A stretch of DNA of 64,000 nucleotides from Zygotorulaspora mrakii. Taxonomy: Eukaryota; Ascomycota; Saccharomycetes; Saccharomycetales; Saccharomycetaceae. The stretch lies in contig NC_050725.1 in assembly GCF_013402915.1 (NCBI RefSeq), forward strand, positions 434,001 through 498,000. The letters are read 5' to 3'. Made by a program: the position numbers and the translations under genes. This document shows positions 28,801-40,817 of this stretch, piece after piece (positions within the stretch are counted from its first letter, which is position 1; each line of letters begins with the position of its first letter). Under the pieces are notes generated by a model. It made no database searches. It saw only the letters and a list, made by a program, of their open reading frames with translations, and was not told the DNA's origin.

Positions 28801-29332
28801 ACTTGGTGATATGGCTGTTTGTTTTAACAATCTTATAGATGAAAACACTGATTATCTCTATCGTCGTCTTCACGATGAAAATTTAATGGTTCAACGTACA
28901 TGTCTCATGACAGTTACATTTTTAATACTCGCCGGGCAGGTCAAAGTAAAAGGGCAGCTTTCGCAAATGGCAAAGTGTCTAGAGCATCCGGATAATGGTA
29001 TTAGCGACATGTGTCGTTTATTCTTCACCGAGCTAGCTGGCAAGGACAACGCAATATATAATGGGTTCATTGATATCTTCAGTAATCTTTCCTCGGATGA
29101 GGATTTGCATAAAGAGAATTTCAAGAGGATAATCAAATTTTTGATCTCATTCATTGAAAAAGAAAGGCACCAAAAACAACTGGCGGAGAAATTGCTTGGA
29201 AGACTAGGAAAATGCGAGTCACAAAAACAATGGGATGATATTGCATTTGTTTTGAATAGCATTCCTTATAAAAATGACAAAATCAGTACCGTTCTGGAAG
29301 AGGGGTATAAAATGGTATCTGCAAGGGAATAA
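25832..29332 (+). CDS. YCS4: Condensin non-SMC subunit (CAP-D2/Cnd1 type)
   Basis: A 1166-residue HEAT-repeat subunit of condensin, which with Brn1, Ycg1, Smc2 and Smc4 compacts mitotic chromosomes and acts in the nucleolus. HEAT-like helices run through much of the protein; clear units are around VTLRCSVVEACGNIV, RFRDSNPYVRTKAIQGC and RSSLVRRNSVKLLIKIL (about 335-430) and, in the C-terminal condensin-domain region, RSNAVLGLGDMAVCFNNL and DENLMVQRTCLMTVTFLIL. An acidic/Lys-rich low-complexity insert lies near 860-905. Length agrees with S. cerevisiae Ycs4 (1176). The ATG at 25832 is the only plausible start. A tRNA gene lies 280 bp upstream. Confidence 0.96.
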   Translation: MSAFSLTEYLTNFQTSDRRSFEAVENPANELNIVTDRLAVSPEHVDAEVETLESLIDLCHGFVHLPTNLQTQLCYLVASSMGNLAQEIGTYINTSEMIDLLGQWKRHLEEYGYLAHVILTFLQDDVHIASSQMSTLGRGGSKRSLESGSDNTAAGSAAQLFRRTVGQIESMCESIIKVLEINLSKLFQTTPEKDMFIGLFTRPLNGLLEFEATTKVPSLKFFIQKIIAISVKFQNQGSNAQNAIMTNLTYFLHLSNFNAELLKLINDEYNYTQLTEDILSEISSRVFNSKDTNGPKAISSFLTKLSQLSPQIMLRQMSLVVRLLNNSSVTLRCSVVEACGNIVTGLAFDEEAFEHYKDQIFVLLELLEERFRDSNPYVRTKAIQGCIKICDLDSKFSKYKINFAKLAVRSLQDRSSLVRRNSVKLLIKILSTHPFKAIHGDQLALKNWEAHSKIAINSLNEFVRRHSLETSLDNVSEDIPSIMVNAQNKNESDIVSPSDAESVEISKIDEKNNPTSAVETEAILKMKLLIVYHRDAIEFIREIHTGLHLSASLLFSRNRNEVLETMDFLVMADAYGLEPSKIGIRKMLHLVWMKGTTDEGTSISSHLISCYTQLFLNAPDNFNFREKAALMAKNLINLTIDASVADLASLEQLLGMMYNEKLIDENIISVLWSIYTSASTKKPDSECFGLQHIHGSVIVLGMLSATNHEIALRGLEYLLDVGLGKAGEKDLHLCRYSCLMLERIVPKKNSSQVFSLIGESREQLIVKNLYSKIITYTEDSQWYPMCEQAINALFTISSKPDIVAGDLVREKIMITFGKPEDDDLTNSQTSSRVIVLSHLLFIAGQVAIKILEYLEKCETEFKRRKVEAETNKGKGKDSNENNGADETKDNELEMIGGTNEDDFADAINHVKENELLFGENSILKKLSPIVEEIVSNSTRFNDVMLQRTAALCLEKFMCVSSKYCEKSLSLLITVMEKSQDPIIRSNAVLGLGDMAVCFNNLIDENTDYLYRRLHDENLMVQRTCLMTVTFLILAGQVKVKGQLSQMAKCLEHPDNGISDMCRLFFTELAGKDNAIYNGFIDIFSNLSSDEDLHKENFKRIIKFLISFIEKERHQKQLAEKLLGRLGKCESQKQWDDIAFVLNSIPYKNDKISTVLEEGYKMVSARE

Positions 29333-30278
29333 TTGTTGTTTATTTCTCTCTTGATTCCAAACCATCGCAGAAAAAGTAACAGCAGATTATTTAATATCGG
29401 GGGCATCAAATCCGAGCAGCAATGCGCTTTGGAAAGAGATTTGTGAAATTCAATAAATTAGCCACAGTATTGTAAGGAAACTGTCTTTGTGGCATAATTG
29501 AAACAATCATATAATGCAGCAAAGGGAATGAACTCAGAAAAGCTGTAGGACGTTATAAGACATACTTTCTTATAATATGGAGAGATCAATATAGAAGGAA
29601 AAGTATAATGTAAAATAAAAATGCTAAGATGAGAGGTCAAAAAGGGACAAAATAACAGGATAATTTCACTCAAAAGAGCGATCTTAAAAGCGGTAGTAAA
29701 TGATAACAAATGATAAATGATAACAAGACAATATAAAATAAAATAAAATAAAATAAAATAAAATAAAACAAAATAAAATAAAATAAAATAAAATAAAATA
29801 AAATAAAATAAAATAAAATAAAATAAAATAAATCCTAAAAAGATAAGAACTACGAAGGAAAACGAACACGAATTAAATTCGACAAGAAAAAATTATACAC
29901 ATTACTATAAAAAGGTTAAAGGAAAACAAACACTAATGGACATCAGAACTAGATAAATGAGACTACAAAATCATTCACACAGTCAAAACATTAAAAAACT
30001 CAAAAAAAAAAATTAAAATATACGAGCAGCCAATAACTTCAAGAGTTATGAAGACATGTAGATATCAAATACAATATTTAACCTGTCAGAAAACAAGCTC
30101 AAAAAAAAAGTCCCTTAACTCAGACTCATTGGCAACAGTAAAATAGGATAAGCCAACCTGTAAAAAAGACGCGCATGAAAAGGGCATACACTGCTGGATT
30201 CAAATAAATATTCTTTTAGTACTTAGATATTAAATATCCTTTTGATTGAAGTTCAATGCTAGAAAGAGGAACGATTGA
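29333..30278. other. Convergent intergenic region between YCS4 and HEM15
   Basis: About 945 bp between the 3' ends of two convergent genes. It is extremely AT-rich and dominated by an AAAAT-type microsatellite (listed separately) and by further A-rich runs to about 30120. No gene is supported. Confidence 0.6.
29734..29832. repeat. Pentanucleotide microsatellite (TAAAA)n
   Basis: About 99 bp of near-perfect TAAAA repeats, roughly 20 copies, with one T-to-C change at 29769. The minus-strand frame through it (FILFYFILFYF) is an artefact of the repeat. Confidence 0.95.
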
Positions 30279-31699
<1,421 letters not shown>

Positions 31700-31954
31700 A
31701 CTTATTCATTACATGCGCGTCCTTCCTTTGCCTTTGTCTTTCTTTTGAATCATTCATCGTTTAGTATTCTTCTGTTGTCCTGTGATTTTCCTCAATATCT
31801 GATTTGTTGAGCAATGCGAGACATCTTCAATGTGAAGCAAGTGCAATCACATCAAACAACTGCAAGATAAAAGGACCAGTGTTATTTTTCAACTAGTTGC
31901 GTTGTCGTTACTCAGATTCAGCGAGGTCTATCACGTAGAAATCAGAGTTTTGTG
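31700..31954. other. Promoter region of ALE1
   Basis: The divergent HEM15-ALE1 interval is 31470-31954. Apart from the small ORF at 31502-31699 I see only AT-rich promoter-like sequence and the ALE1 leader. No RNA gene is evident. Confidence 0.45.
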
Positions 31955-33817
31955 ATGTACAATCCTGTGAACGAGGGACTGGTCGCTCTGGGGGAGAAGT
32001 ATGGCATCAACGACTTCATTTTGAGATATGCAATATGTTTACTGGGATCCTTCCCGCTAAATGCAATACTAAAGAGACTTCCCGATGAAAGAATAAATTT
32101 AAAATGTGGCTATATATTGGGGGTTTCGCTGTTTTTGTTATTCGGTGTGTTAGATCTTTATAAGGGATTTCAGACTCTGTTTATCAGTACAATTTTTACA
32201 TATGTGACCTCACGATTTTATCGCTCAAGTTTTATGCCACATCTGAACTTCATGTTTGTTATGGGCCATTTAGCTTTCAGCCATCTTCACGCCCAATTTT
32301 TCAATGAACAGAATGGTGATACTATTGATATCACGGGAGCTCAGATGGTTTTGGTTATGAAACTAACATCGTTTGCCTGGTCTTATTATGATGGATCGTA
32401 CACAAAAGATGAAGATTTTGCAGAATTAAGTGAATATCAAAAATCTCGTGCCATCAGAAAGCATCCGTCGTTACTGAAGTTTTTGGCATATGCATATTTT
32501 TATCCAACTTTGTTGACAGGCCCAAGTTTTGACTTTGCAGATTTTGATAGTTGGCTAAACTGTGAAATGTTTCGCGATTTGCCGGAATCTAGGAAACCTA
32601 AGAGACGTCTGGATCCTACCAAACGAAGACAAATACCGAAAAATGGTCGATTGGCATTTTGGAAAGCTTTACAGGGCCTTATGTGGCTATATTTGAGTTT
32701 GTCAGCTCCCAAATACGTCAACACCGATTATATGCTTGATAAATCAAAGTTTGAACAAAGGTCTTTCTTTTTCAGAATTAATTATATGTACATTTTGGGA
32801 ACCACCTTCAGATTCAAGTATTATGCCGCATGGACAATTGCTGAAGCTGCATGCATTCTTTGTGGATTGGGATATAACGGCTACGATTCGAAGACTCAAA
32901 CAATTAAGTGGAATCGAGTGCAAAATATTGATATTTGGCACGTCGAAATGGCTCAAAGTACTCGTGAAACTTTTGAGGCTTGGAATATGAATACTAATAA
33001 GTGGCTGAAAAATTATGTTTATTTAAGGGTAGCCAAGAAAGGCAAGAAACCAGGTTTCAGGTCAACATTGTTTACTTTCCTAACTTCAGCATTTTGGCAT
33101 GGAACGAGACCTGGTTATTATTTAACCTTTGCAACAGGTGCACTATTTCAAACATGTGGTAGAATTTACAGACGTAATTTCAGGCCAATGTTTTTGTCAA
33201 AAGATGGTAAGACTCCCTTACCATATAAATGGGTTTATGACGCGATTTGTTTTTATGTCATAAAACTCGCATTTGGATATTTGGTCCAACCATTTATTAT
33301 TTTAGATCTTGGAAAGTCTTTGCAAGCCTGGAAATCAGTATATTTTTATATTCACATTGGTGTGGCTGCATCGTTGTTTCTATTCAGAGGTCCATATGCT
33401 AGGAAAATTATCAAATTTTGTCAATCAAAACAACCTAAAGAAGTTGCACTCAATGAACAAAGGAAATTGGAGAAAGAAATTTCCGCCTCATCTGCTTCGT
33501 TAGGTGGCATACTGTCGGATAAGCTTGCCTATGAAAAAAAGAATGGAAGTGAGCTACAAATGAATTTAGGAATTCCTGAAATCGATCTCTCTAATATTGA
33601 CGATGCAAAGAAAGAGTGGAATGAATTCTGTGAAGATTATTATGACTGGAGAGATAAAAATGGTTTGGCAATTGAAGAAGAAAATCTTGCAAAAGCTTTC
33701 AAGAGATTCCAACGAGAATTTGCTTCTAGGAGTGACGACAAAAAGACTGAAGAAAGGAGAATGAGCTTTAGCGACTACTCGCCCCACCCGTTTGCAGGAG
33801 ATAAAAAACAAGACTAA
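31955..33817 (+). CDS. ALE1: Lysophospholipid acyltransferase (MBOAT family)
   Basis: Broad-specificity acyltransferase of the ER membrane that reacylates lysophospholipids. The frame opens at GTG 31952; the first ATG is 31955 (620 residues, against 619 in S. cerevisiae). The N-terminal part is strongly hydrophobic with several membrane segments (RYAICLLGSFPLNAIL, GVSLFLLFGVLDLY). MBOAT signatures are clear: SFAWSYYDGS, LTGPSFDFADFDSW, EAWNMNTNKWLK and the active-site SAFWHGTRPGYY histidine. The C-terminus KKQD is a KKxx ER-retrieval signal, like the KKEE I recall for Ale1. It converges with MED4, 77 bp between stop codons. Conservation to YOR175C is very high. Confidence 0.97.
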   Translation: MYNPVNEGLVALGEKYGINDFILRYAICLLGSFPLNAILKRLPDERINLKCGYILGVSLFLLFGVLDLYKGFQTLFISTIFTYVTSRFYRSSFMPHLNFMFVMGHLAFSHLHAQFFNEQNGDTIDITGAQMVLVMKLTSFAWSYYDGSYTKDEDFAELSEYQKSRAIRKHPSLLKFLAYAYFYPTLLTGPSFDFADFDSWLNCEMFRDLPESRKPKRRLDPTKRRQIPKNGRLAFWKALQGLMWLYLSLSAPKYVNTDYMLDKSKFEQRSFFFRINYMYILGTTFRFKYYAAWTIAEAACILCGLGYNGYDSKTQTIKWNRVQNIDIWHVEMAQSTRETFEAWNMNTNKWLKNYVYLRVAKKGKKPGFRSTLFTFLTSAFWHGTRPGYYLTFATGALFQTCGRIYRRNFRPMFLSKDGKTPLPYKWVYDAICFYVIKLAFGYLVQPFIILDLGKSLQAWKSVYFYIHIGVAASLFLFRGPYARKIIKFCQSKQPKEVALNEQRKLEKEISASSASLGGILSDKLAYEKKNGSELQMNLGIPEIDLSNIDDAKKEWNEFCEDYYDWRDKNGLAIEEENLAKAFKRFQREFASRSDDKKTEERRMSFSDYSPHPFAGDKKQD

Positions 33818-33894
33818 TTATTACATGACAACCTAATCATTTCGTTACTGCTAGTATAGCTTTATAAATGTACCTTTTAGCTATTTATCGATGC

Positions 33895-34782
33895 TTAAAA
33901 TTCGTCTGCATTAAATAGATCTAAATCTAAATCAATTGCATCATCACTCCTGTCATGAGAACCCTCTCCGTCCCCAGTGAAAACATATGATTGTCTTCTT
34001 TCCGTAAGTGGATTCTCTTGCTTTTGTGTTTCACTTTGATCCTCATCCATGGCCTGGCTCCAGTTGGGACCTTGTGCTTCCTCCTGTTTCGCTTCCTCCT
34101 TTACTTCACCCGGAACCTTGGTTAATTCTTTTGTGTGCAACGAAGCCATAGCAAGCATACCCCTCCGCAGCGCATCTTCAGCTGGCCATATGAAATTATT
34201 CGGACCTATTGTACCTTTATCAAATGTTGGTGGTATTTTAGTGAACTTCGATAATTTAGTTGCGTATTCCAGCAGAACCGTCGAATTTATTTTTGCTCTT
34301 TGTTTCAAGATCGTATTCTTTTCTATATTTACTTGCTCCAACATCGGCAGCGTATTAAGTTTATTATAGCAGTCATTTAAAGTCTCTAATATTTCCCTTG
34401 TTTTTTCTTCTAACTCTTGTGATTCCAAATCCAATCTCTTCAGCTCAGAATCTATCCTATCATATTCTGCGAACGATTCTAAACTCTCGAATAATTTCTT
34501 GTCAACATTTATCAAATTCTTGGCGACTAATACATCTGGCTTAAAGCTATCAACTCCATCAACTAACTGCCCCAGGACGTCTTCATATTCGCATAAGTCC
34601 TTGTATATTTGTACTTTGGCCAATTCATCGTCATTGTTCATCACTGGTGCCGTCACATCAGCCAGCAATGAGGTAGAAGAAGATCTAGCGTGCCCTAGTG
34701 ATTGCAGCATCGTTGTAGGATCCCCTTGTAAGCTTTTCTGGACGTTCATGCCACCTCCTCTTTCACGTCTTTTCTCTGCCAT
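33895..34782 (-). CDS. MED4: Mediator middle-module subunit 4
   Basis: A 295-residue subunit of the Mediator complex, pairing with Med9 in the middle module that links activators to RNA polymerase II. The N-terminal half is helical and coiled-coil-like (for example SLESFAEYDRIDSELKRLDL). The conserved Med4 core covers about 60-215, including NFIWPAEDALRRGMLA. The acidic, Gln/Glu-rich C-terminus (about 220-295, ending DLDLDLFNADEF) is typical of the yeast protein. The position between ALE1 and the CMG1/DCS1 genes matches YOR174W. The start is ATG 34782, and CMG1 follows on the same strand 155 bp upstream. Confidence 0.92.
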   Translation of the reverse strand: MAEKRRERGGGMNVQKSLQGDPTTMLQSLGHARSSSTSLLADVTAPVMNNDDELAKVQIYKDLCEYEDVLGQLVDGVDSFKPDVLVAKNLINVDKKLFESLESFAEYDRIDSELKRLDLESQELEEKTREILETLNDCYNKLNTLPMLEQVNIEKNTILKQRAKINSTVLLEYATKLSKFTKIPPTFDKGTIGPNNFIWPAEDALRRGMLAMASLHTKELTKVPGEVKEEAKQEEAQGPNWSQAMDEDQSETQKQENPLTERRQSYVFTGDGEGSHDRSDDAIDLDLDLFNADEF

Positions 34783-34936
34783 ATATAATGATTGATATCA
34801 ACAACTACTTTCGATAGAATCGCGTTTTTTATGACTTACGATTAATTTCATAATGACGCAAAGATAACTACAGAAAACAATATTAGCTATCTATACACCT
34901 GTATATGCAATCTAAAAATCGGTGACATGATGATCC

Positions 34937-35944
34937 TCATTTATGGTCATCTTCTATGATCCCAGGACAATTTTCAAACATCTCTTGGTCACTTTGATAT
35001 TTCTTTCCGCAATAAAAACAATAATAGAGTTCAGAACGCAAGAATATGTGTATTTTCATGATCTGCTCATCTATATCGAGGTGCAGAAAGAGGTCCAGCT
35101 CCTCGTCTTCCCCATCATAGTCGTCTGGTAGAAACTCTACCTCTAAAGAGGAAATACGATTATTCTGATCATCTACGGAAACATCCTCCTCTGCCTCTTC
35201 TCCTTCCTCAGTGCTGATAATTTTTAGGTGACCATCAATCTCGTGTACTTCTTCTAGCCGTAATTCTTCCTCGGTGTCAGGTTCTGTGATGATTGGTTTC
35301 TTGACGATATAGCCGTTGAGCTGTCTCACGTAACTTCTCCAAAGCACATTGAAGTCCCTTGGATCCTGTCCCGGAGCGTATATGTTCATATCACCTGTCA
35401 TCTCAAACGCTATCTCTTGCAATGATTGCAAGATACCAATCTTCTTATTTGTCATTTTATTACTACTTAGCCTGTTCCTGTGTTCAACAGTCTCATTCCC
35501 TCGCAGGCCCTTTCTACTTTGACTCCGTAGAGAAAAATCAGGCATGCGAGCTAACTTTAATGTTATATCTAAACTATCATCTACTTTGTAGCCCATATTT
35601 GCCATTATTTGAAAACCTCGCGGCATTATTTTTGGTAAATCTTCTTTAGCGTCAACTTCCAAGGGGTTTACAGCTTTTCCACCGAATGCGAAATGCTTCC
35701 AACTTCTGTTTTGCCATCGTCTACCATCTGAGAAGCTGCTGTTGACGCTTCGTCCTGCTCCTGCTTCCGTAGTGCTTTCCGCTCCTTTCTCTTCTTCAGT
35801 TCCTGCTTCACTTTGATGATCACTATTGCCAATCCTGCTATGATCGGAGCTGCCATTCTCACTCCTCTTCAAATGCTTCTTAGTAAGCCTATTTTTCAAT
35901 GATTCAAAGTCCTCCAAGTCTTTCGAAGGCCTTTTCTTTGACAT
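34937..35944 (-). CDS. CMG1: G-patch/DUF4187 protein, CMG1 (YLR271W) orthologue
   Basis: Homologue of human GPATCH11/CCDC75. The frame opens at TTG 35995; the first ATG is 35944 (335 residues; S. cerevisiae about 274). The N-terminus is basic and Ser/Glu-rich. A degenerate G-patch lies around MPRGFQIMANMGYKVDDSL: the MGYK core is there but the later conserved glycines are not. The C-terminus, from about residue 285, has the DUF4187 features: LDIDEQIMKIHIFLRSELYYCFYCGKKY (CxxC) through ENCPGIIEDDH. The family is linked to RNA processing, but the yeast role is not established. Quoted motifs are split here because of length: HIFLRSELYYCFYCGKKY is the key segment. Confidence 0.85.
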   Translation of the reverse strand: MSKKRPSKDLEDFESLKNRLTKKHLKRSENGSSDHSRIGNSDHQSEAGTEEEKGAESTTEAGAGRSVNSSFSDGRRWQNRSWKHFAFGGKAVNPLEVDAKEDLPKIMPRGFQIMANMGYKVDDSLDITLKLARMPDFSLRSQSRKGLRGNETVEHRNRLSSNKMTNKKIGILQSLQEIAFEMTGDMNIYAPGQDPRDFNVLWRSYVRQLNGYIVKKPIITEPDTEEELRLEEVHEIDGHLKIISTEEGEEAEEDVSVDDQNNRISSLEVEFLPDDYDGEDEELDLFLHLDIDEQIMKIHIFLRSELYYCFYCGKKYQSDQEMFENCPGIIEDDHK

Positions 35945-36148
35945 CAAAAAAGGTGATATTGTTTGCAGACATCTTTTTATACTTTTAATTTCCAAGTAAA
36001 ACTCAAGTAACTAAGCCTTCAATTTAATGGAAGATATATAATGAAAAAAGAAAAAAGCCTCTAATGTGGCTCGTGAACGTCACTAGCAAGCGTCACTATC
36101 GAATGTCGGTGCATGCGATCGCTATGTAATGATTAAAGATATTCCGCC

Positions 36149-37123
<975 letters not shown>

Positions 37124-37336
37124 CTACACTGCTTTGTTATAGTAATTCACTTAGCGTAGGCTAATAAAGTCTCGTACTTCAATTTATATACATATTACAA
37201 GTGAAACTCTCTATAAACAATTTTTCGTAAAAAAAAATAAAGCAGTAGATATAACAGAAATAGTTATGATTTATTACATTTTTGCACGGTCACAAAGTCT
37301 ATATTATACCATTGGACATGACATTTTCTTTCAGAA

Positions 37337-37984
37337 TCATCCTCTGAGGAATATCCACCAAATTATAAAAACGAAGAACAGTGCTACCAATGCTATGGGT
37401 GCATATTGACTGATGAGTAGTTCAAGGTTTATCCGTTGAGCAGAGTTTTTGTATTTCTTTGAGCTGGCTTTTAATGAAGCGCTCAGATCACTCATCTTAT
37501 CCAAGGAATCACCTCTGTAAAGTAAATCTTCAATATTTTTCGACATGATCTGCTTCACGCCCACCAATTCTTGATTTAATTTGTCCAAATTGTCTTGAAC
37601 TTTTTTGTCACTGTACGACTTTTTGGTCTTTTGAAGAAAGTTATCAAAACTAACAAAGGCATACGGCCTCACATTTGGCTTTGCACTTTCACTTTCATAT
37701 GAATGTTGAAATTCCTGTGCGACATCCTGTAAATATGAAAATGCCAGATTGCGTGGATATCCCTTTTCACATATCACGAAATAAATAACTGTTGATGGCT
37801 TTATGTAATGAATCTCATAGTTACCGCTCTCTAGCGTTGCTTCAGTGGCACTTTGCGGGGTCATTCGAGAAACCACCATCTTGATTTTTTTCTTTTGTTC
37901 TGATAGTAAACCAGTGGCATCATCATCTACTGAGGCACAAAGTGGGAGGCCATCATCACGATAGATAAGGGTTGATTGAATCAT
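37337..37984 (-). CDS. SEC22: ER-Golgi R-SNARE
   Basis: A 215-residue vesicle SNARE for transport between ER and Golgi in both directions. An N-terminal longin domain (about 1-125, with STLIYRDDGLPLCASVDD) is followed by the SNARE motif (about 130-190, with ELVGVKQIMSKNIEDLLYRGDSLD split at LVGVKQIMSKNIEDLL) carrying the zero-layer arginine in LLYRGD, then a single C-terminal membrane anchor (APIALVALFFVFIIWWIF). Length is the same as S. cerevisiae (214). The start is ATG 37984. Confidence 0.96.
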   Translation of the reverse strand: MIQSTLIYRDDGLPLCASVDDDATGLLSEQKKKIKMVVSRMTPQSATEATLESGNYEIHYIKPSTVIYFVICEKGYPRNLAFSYLQDVAQEFQHSYESESAKPNVRPYAFVSFDNFLQKTKKSYSDKKVQDNLDKLNQELVGVKQIMSKNIEDLLYRGDSLDKMSDLSASLKASSKKYKNSAQRINLELLISQYAPIALVALFFVFIIWWIFLRG

Positions 37985-38183
37985 AATAAGCTGCTGCTGC
38001 CCCGAATATGTATCGTTTTGTGTTTGAAACTCGGCGATTTGTTGAGCTTCACCATTTTATTCATAGCCAAAAAATTCAGTGATAACCAAGGCTCATTGAT
38101 CACATGATGACCACCGATAAAGTAGAGTGATGATAATTTAGATGTCTATATTTAATATTTACACGTATATTAGTTTTAAACAA

Positions 38184-40568
38184 TCAATCCCTTTTCATAA
38201 GTTCATGGTAAAATTCCACATCATCCACGCTGTTTAAAAATTCATCCCAGTTGACGTTATAACTTATCCAGAAGTCGTCTTCAATACTGTCGGCCATATT
38301 TTCGACCCCTGCTGCTATGCTCGGAACTCCATCGGGGTTATCACCCTTGGGCGAGGCAGTGCCTGATATTATGTTCGTAGTGTTGTTCGCAGTAGGTGGA
38401 CTTGCGGTATTAGCAGCCAGCGTGCCTATATCATTCTGATATTGCACCATCCAAGTTTCTTCGGCTATTTTTCTGCTTTCTAACACCTTATCCATAACCT
38501 TATGACATAGCTTTTCTAATGCAAATGTTGTGATGAGAATATTCGATCGACGAACAAGTGAATTGAATACCTTGTCACTGCTGCGCGCTAATCGATCGAA
38601 TACTATTGAAAATTCATCGAACACTGACATAAACGATAGCTTTTCAAAAGACGGTACTCTAAACGAGGTCATATCAATTGGTGTATCTCGAGGCTCGGCA
38701 CCTAGCACTAGTAATCCATTTTCAAATAATGTCAGTTTGTAGTAAAATATAGTGTAGAAAATGGATAAAGCCCGTATGATGAGTCGATGCAGGAAAGAAA
38801 CTGCTAGGCACATATATGGGCTCAAGTATTTGACATCATTCTCTAAGGATTCTGGAAAAGCTTTTTTGTCTCTGTTATAATTTTCTATAATCACATTAAT
38901 GCTCAAATAAAATGCCATTATCGTCGTTGTACCAAGGGCATTTTTCATGTAGTATGTCTTCTCCTTCAAAGCAAGGAACCTGAGACCATAGAATGCCAGT
39001 AACAAAGATATTGAAGCGCTTAGTATCATTACACTGCTCAAATTTGTCTTGGAAATTAATTTTTCATTTGTATAATGCTCTATTGGTGGGAAATCCTGTT
39101 CAATGAAACTGATAATATCATCACAATACTGTTCCAAATCCGGTGTAACTTTTTTGCTGTAAACCGACAGCAGCATTGGTCTGGCTATTTTCAAAAATGA
39201 TCCCATTAATTTATATAGCGATTTTGGAACGTCATTTTCAATCGCAAAAACTGTCTCATCGAAAACTAGGTCATCAGGAACTTTCAATAACGATCCCATT
39301 TGAAGAGCGGAGTCGAAATCACAGAACATGATCCACAGCCATAATTTTCTCAATGAGGTCAAGTTGCCATATAATGTTTCATGCCCCTCAAAAGTTTGAT
39401 TTATATTTGTATTTAGACCCAACAATGTTGCCTCGTTGACCATAGAGTTTACAAGCATTATTGTATGGGGGGAATCACCGCCAGTAAGCCCCCATTTGAC
39501 TCTAAATGAATATCTTAAAAAAGTTGTTTGAACTCGTTCAACGTAATTGGTCTTTCCAGTACTCAATCCATTCAACATGACAAAAAAATTTTCGTATGAA
39601 ATTGCCGTTTCATATTGACGTGATGTATACATGATAATTCCGAGTATTACAGCTATCTTATAGTAATTTTTCTTACTTGAGCCAACTAATTTGCATATAG
39701 GTCTCTCAAATGTAGCAGAGGAGATTCTACCTGGTACAAATGACTCTTGAAAATCGTTCAGCACTTTGAGTCGATCAAATGCTGGATTTATGATGAAGAG
39801 TTCGTCGTCTCCAAAAAAAGACTCAATTGCTCGTAAGATAGCTTCATAAGACGGTAGAGAGCTTTGAACTTCGCTCAATAAGGTGTATGCTTCTGTTGAA
39901 GGCGGTAGTTCACGATATGGTTCTTCTATAAGCATATTTTCATGGAGCATGCTGTATCCAGTATCACTTTTTATTCTCTTTCTTTCCGTTTTAACTTTTG
40001 CCCAAAGTTGAGAGTATTTTTTTGTTAAGCCCCAACGTTCGCTTAAGAAGAAAACTCGAACAGCTGTTGGACCAAACATTGTTCTCCTCCCATTTTCTTT
40101 GATCTGAGAAAAATTGAGTTCTCGCAGTACATTCTTTGATTTAGGTTCGATACCATCTTCATCCTTCTCGGTAATACCTAATCTTTGCTCTAGGACACTG
40201 ATTTTTCTTTTCAAGATTTCATTCCCTGAGGATGAATCGCTTGAAGGATGCTCAACCACATTATTTTTATATATACATTCCTTTCTTCCCCTTTTGAAGC
40301 ATGTCGTACAAATTGGTTTTCTTTGATCACATCGCAGCTTTCGTTGACGGCAAAAAGCGCAAGATTTGACAGGTTTACGACGTCTTCTTTTTGGTGGTAT
40401 TGATTCTTTGACAGTTGTTTGAAAGCTAAAAGAGCTTTGATTTTCCTGATTTCCTTTTTCATTTCGTTTTTCCTTTTGGACATTGATGGGCGTCGTCTCT
40501 ATTTCATGGACACTTTCAGGTATAGTTTCACCGGTCACCGAGGGGTTGAAATCATAACTTAAATTCAT
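38184..40568 (-). CDS. Zn(II)2Cys6 activator, YRM1/PDR8-type drug-resistance regulator
   Basis: The frame opens at TTG 40583; the first ATG is 40568 (794 residues). The zinc cluster is C70-x2-C73-x6-C80-x6-C87-x2-C90-x7-C98, in KSCAFCRQRKLRCDQRKPIC, after a basic KRRRRKPVK. A large fungal-specific regulatory domain follows, and an acidic C-terminus (DDFWISYNVNWDEFLNSVDD) could be the activation region. By position, next to SEC22 and DCS1, it corresponds to YLR266C (PDR8) and YOR172W (YRM1), activators of multidrug-resistance genes. It is a tandem paralogue of the next gene: both have the same cluster spacing and related C-terminal halves (LFENGLLVL / LFERGVVTL; ALEKLCHKVMDKVLESR / ALERVSRTLFDKGLESR). 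The exact target set is unknown. Confidence 0.85.
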   Translation of the reverse strand: MNLSYDFNPSVTGETIPESVHEIETTPINVQKEKRNEKGNQENQSSFSFQTTVKESIPPKRRRRKPVKSCAFCRQRKLRCDQRKPICTTCFKRGRKECIYKNNVVEHPSSDSSSGNEILKRKISVLEQRLGITEKDEDGIEPKSKNVLRELNFSQIKENGRRTMFGPTAVRVFFLSERWGLTKKYSQLWAKVKTERKRIKSDTGYSMLHENMLIEEPYRELPPSTEAYTLLSEVQSSLPSYEAILRAIESFFGDDELFIINPAFDRLKVLNDFQESFVPGRISSATFERPICKLVGSSKKNYYKIAVILGIIMYTSRQYETAISYENFFVMLNGLSTGKTNYVERVQTTFLRYSFRVKWGLTGGDSPHTIMLVNSMVNEATLLGLNTNINQTFEGHETLYGNLTSLRKLWLWIMFCDFDSALQMGSLLKVPDDLVFDETVFAIENDVPKSLYKLMGSFLKIARPMLLSVYSKKVTPDLEQYCDDIISFIEQDFPPIEHYTNEKLISKTNLSSVMILSASISLLLAFYGLRFLALKEKTYYMKNALGTTTIMAFYLSINVIIENYNRDKKAFPESLENDVKYLSPYMCLAVSFLHRLIIRALSIFYTIFYYKLTLFENGLLVLGAEPRDTPIDMTSFRVPSFEKLSFMSVFDEFSIVFDRLARSSDKVFNSLVRRSNILITTFALEKLCHKVMDKVLESRKIAEETWMVQYQNDIGTLAANTASPPTANNTTNIISGTASPKGDNPDGVPSIAAGVENMADSIEDDFWISYNVNWDEFLNSVDDVEFYHELMKRD

Positions 40569-40817
40569 GATCCTCAGTATCAATACTGATAGGTTTTTAG
40601 TGGCATATGTAAATTCTCAAGGTGGAATCGATGCTATCTTATCCAACTTTCCTTGACCTAGGAGACTTTGCCCTAATTTACGAGCGTCGCTTGGAGCGCA
40701 AAAACTTGGCGAAGTAGGCTTCCGAAAAAGTGTCAAGATATCAACAAACATACAAAAAAAAAAATCAAAAATTACATATATACAGATTCCATTTGAAGTG
40801 TTTTCCTTTTTCATTTG

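Noticed and set aside
29684..29869. Hydrophobic FILFYF-repeat protein on the minus strand
   Set aside because: It is simply the TAAAA microsatellite read in translation.
40720..40726. TTCCGAA, as in centromere element CDEIII
   Set aside because: Its flanks do not fit CDEIII, and there is no AT-rich CDEII block or CDEI beside it.
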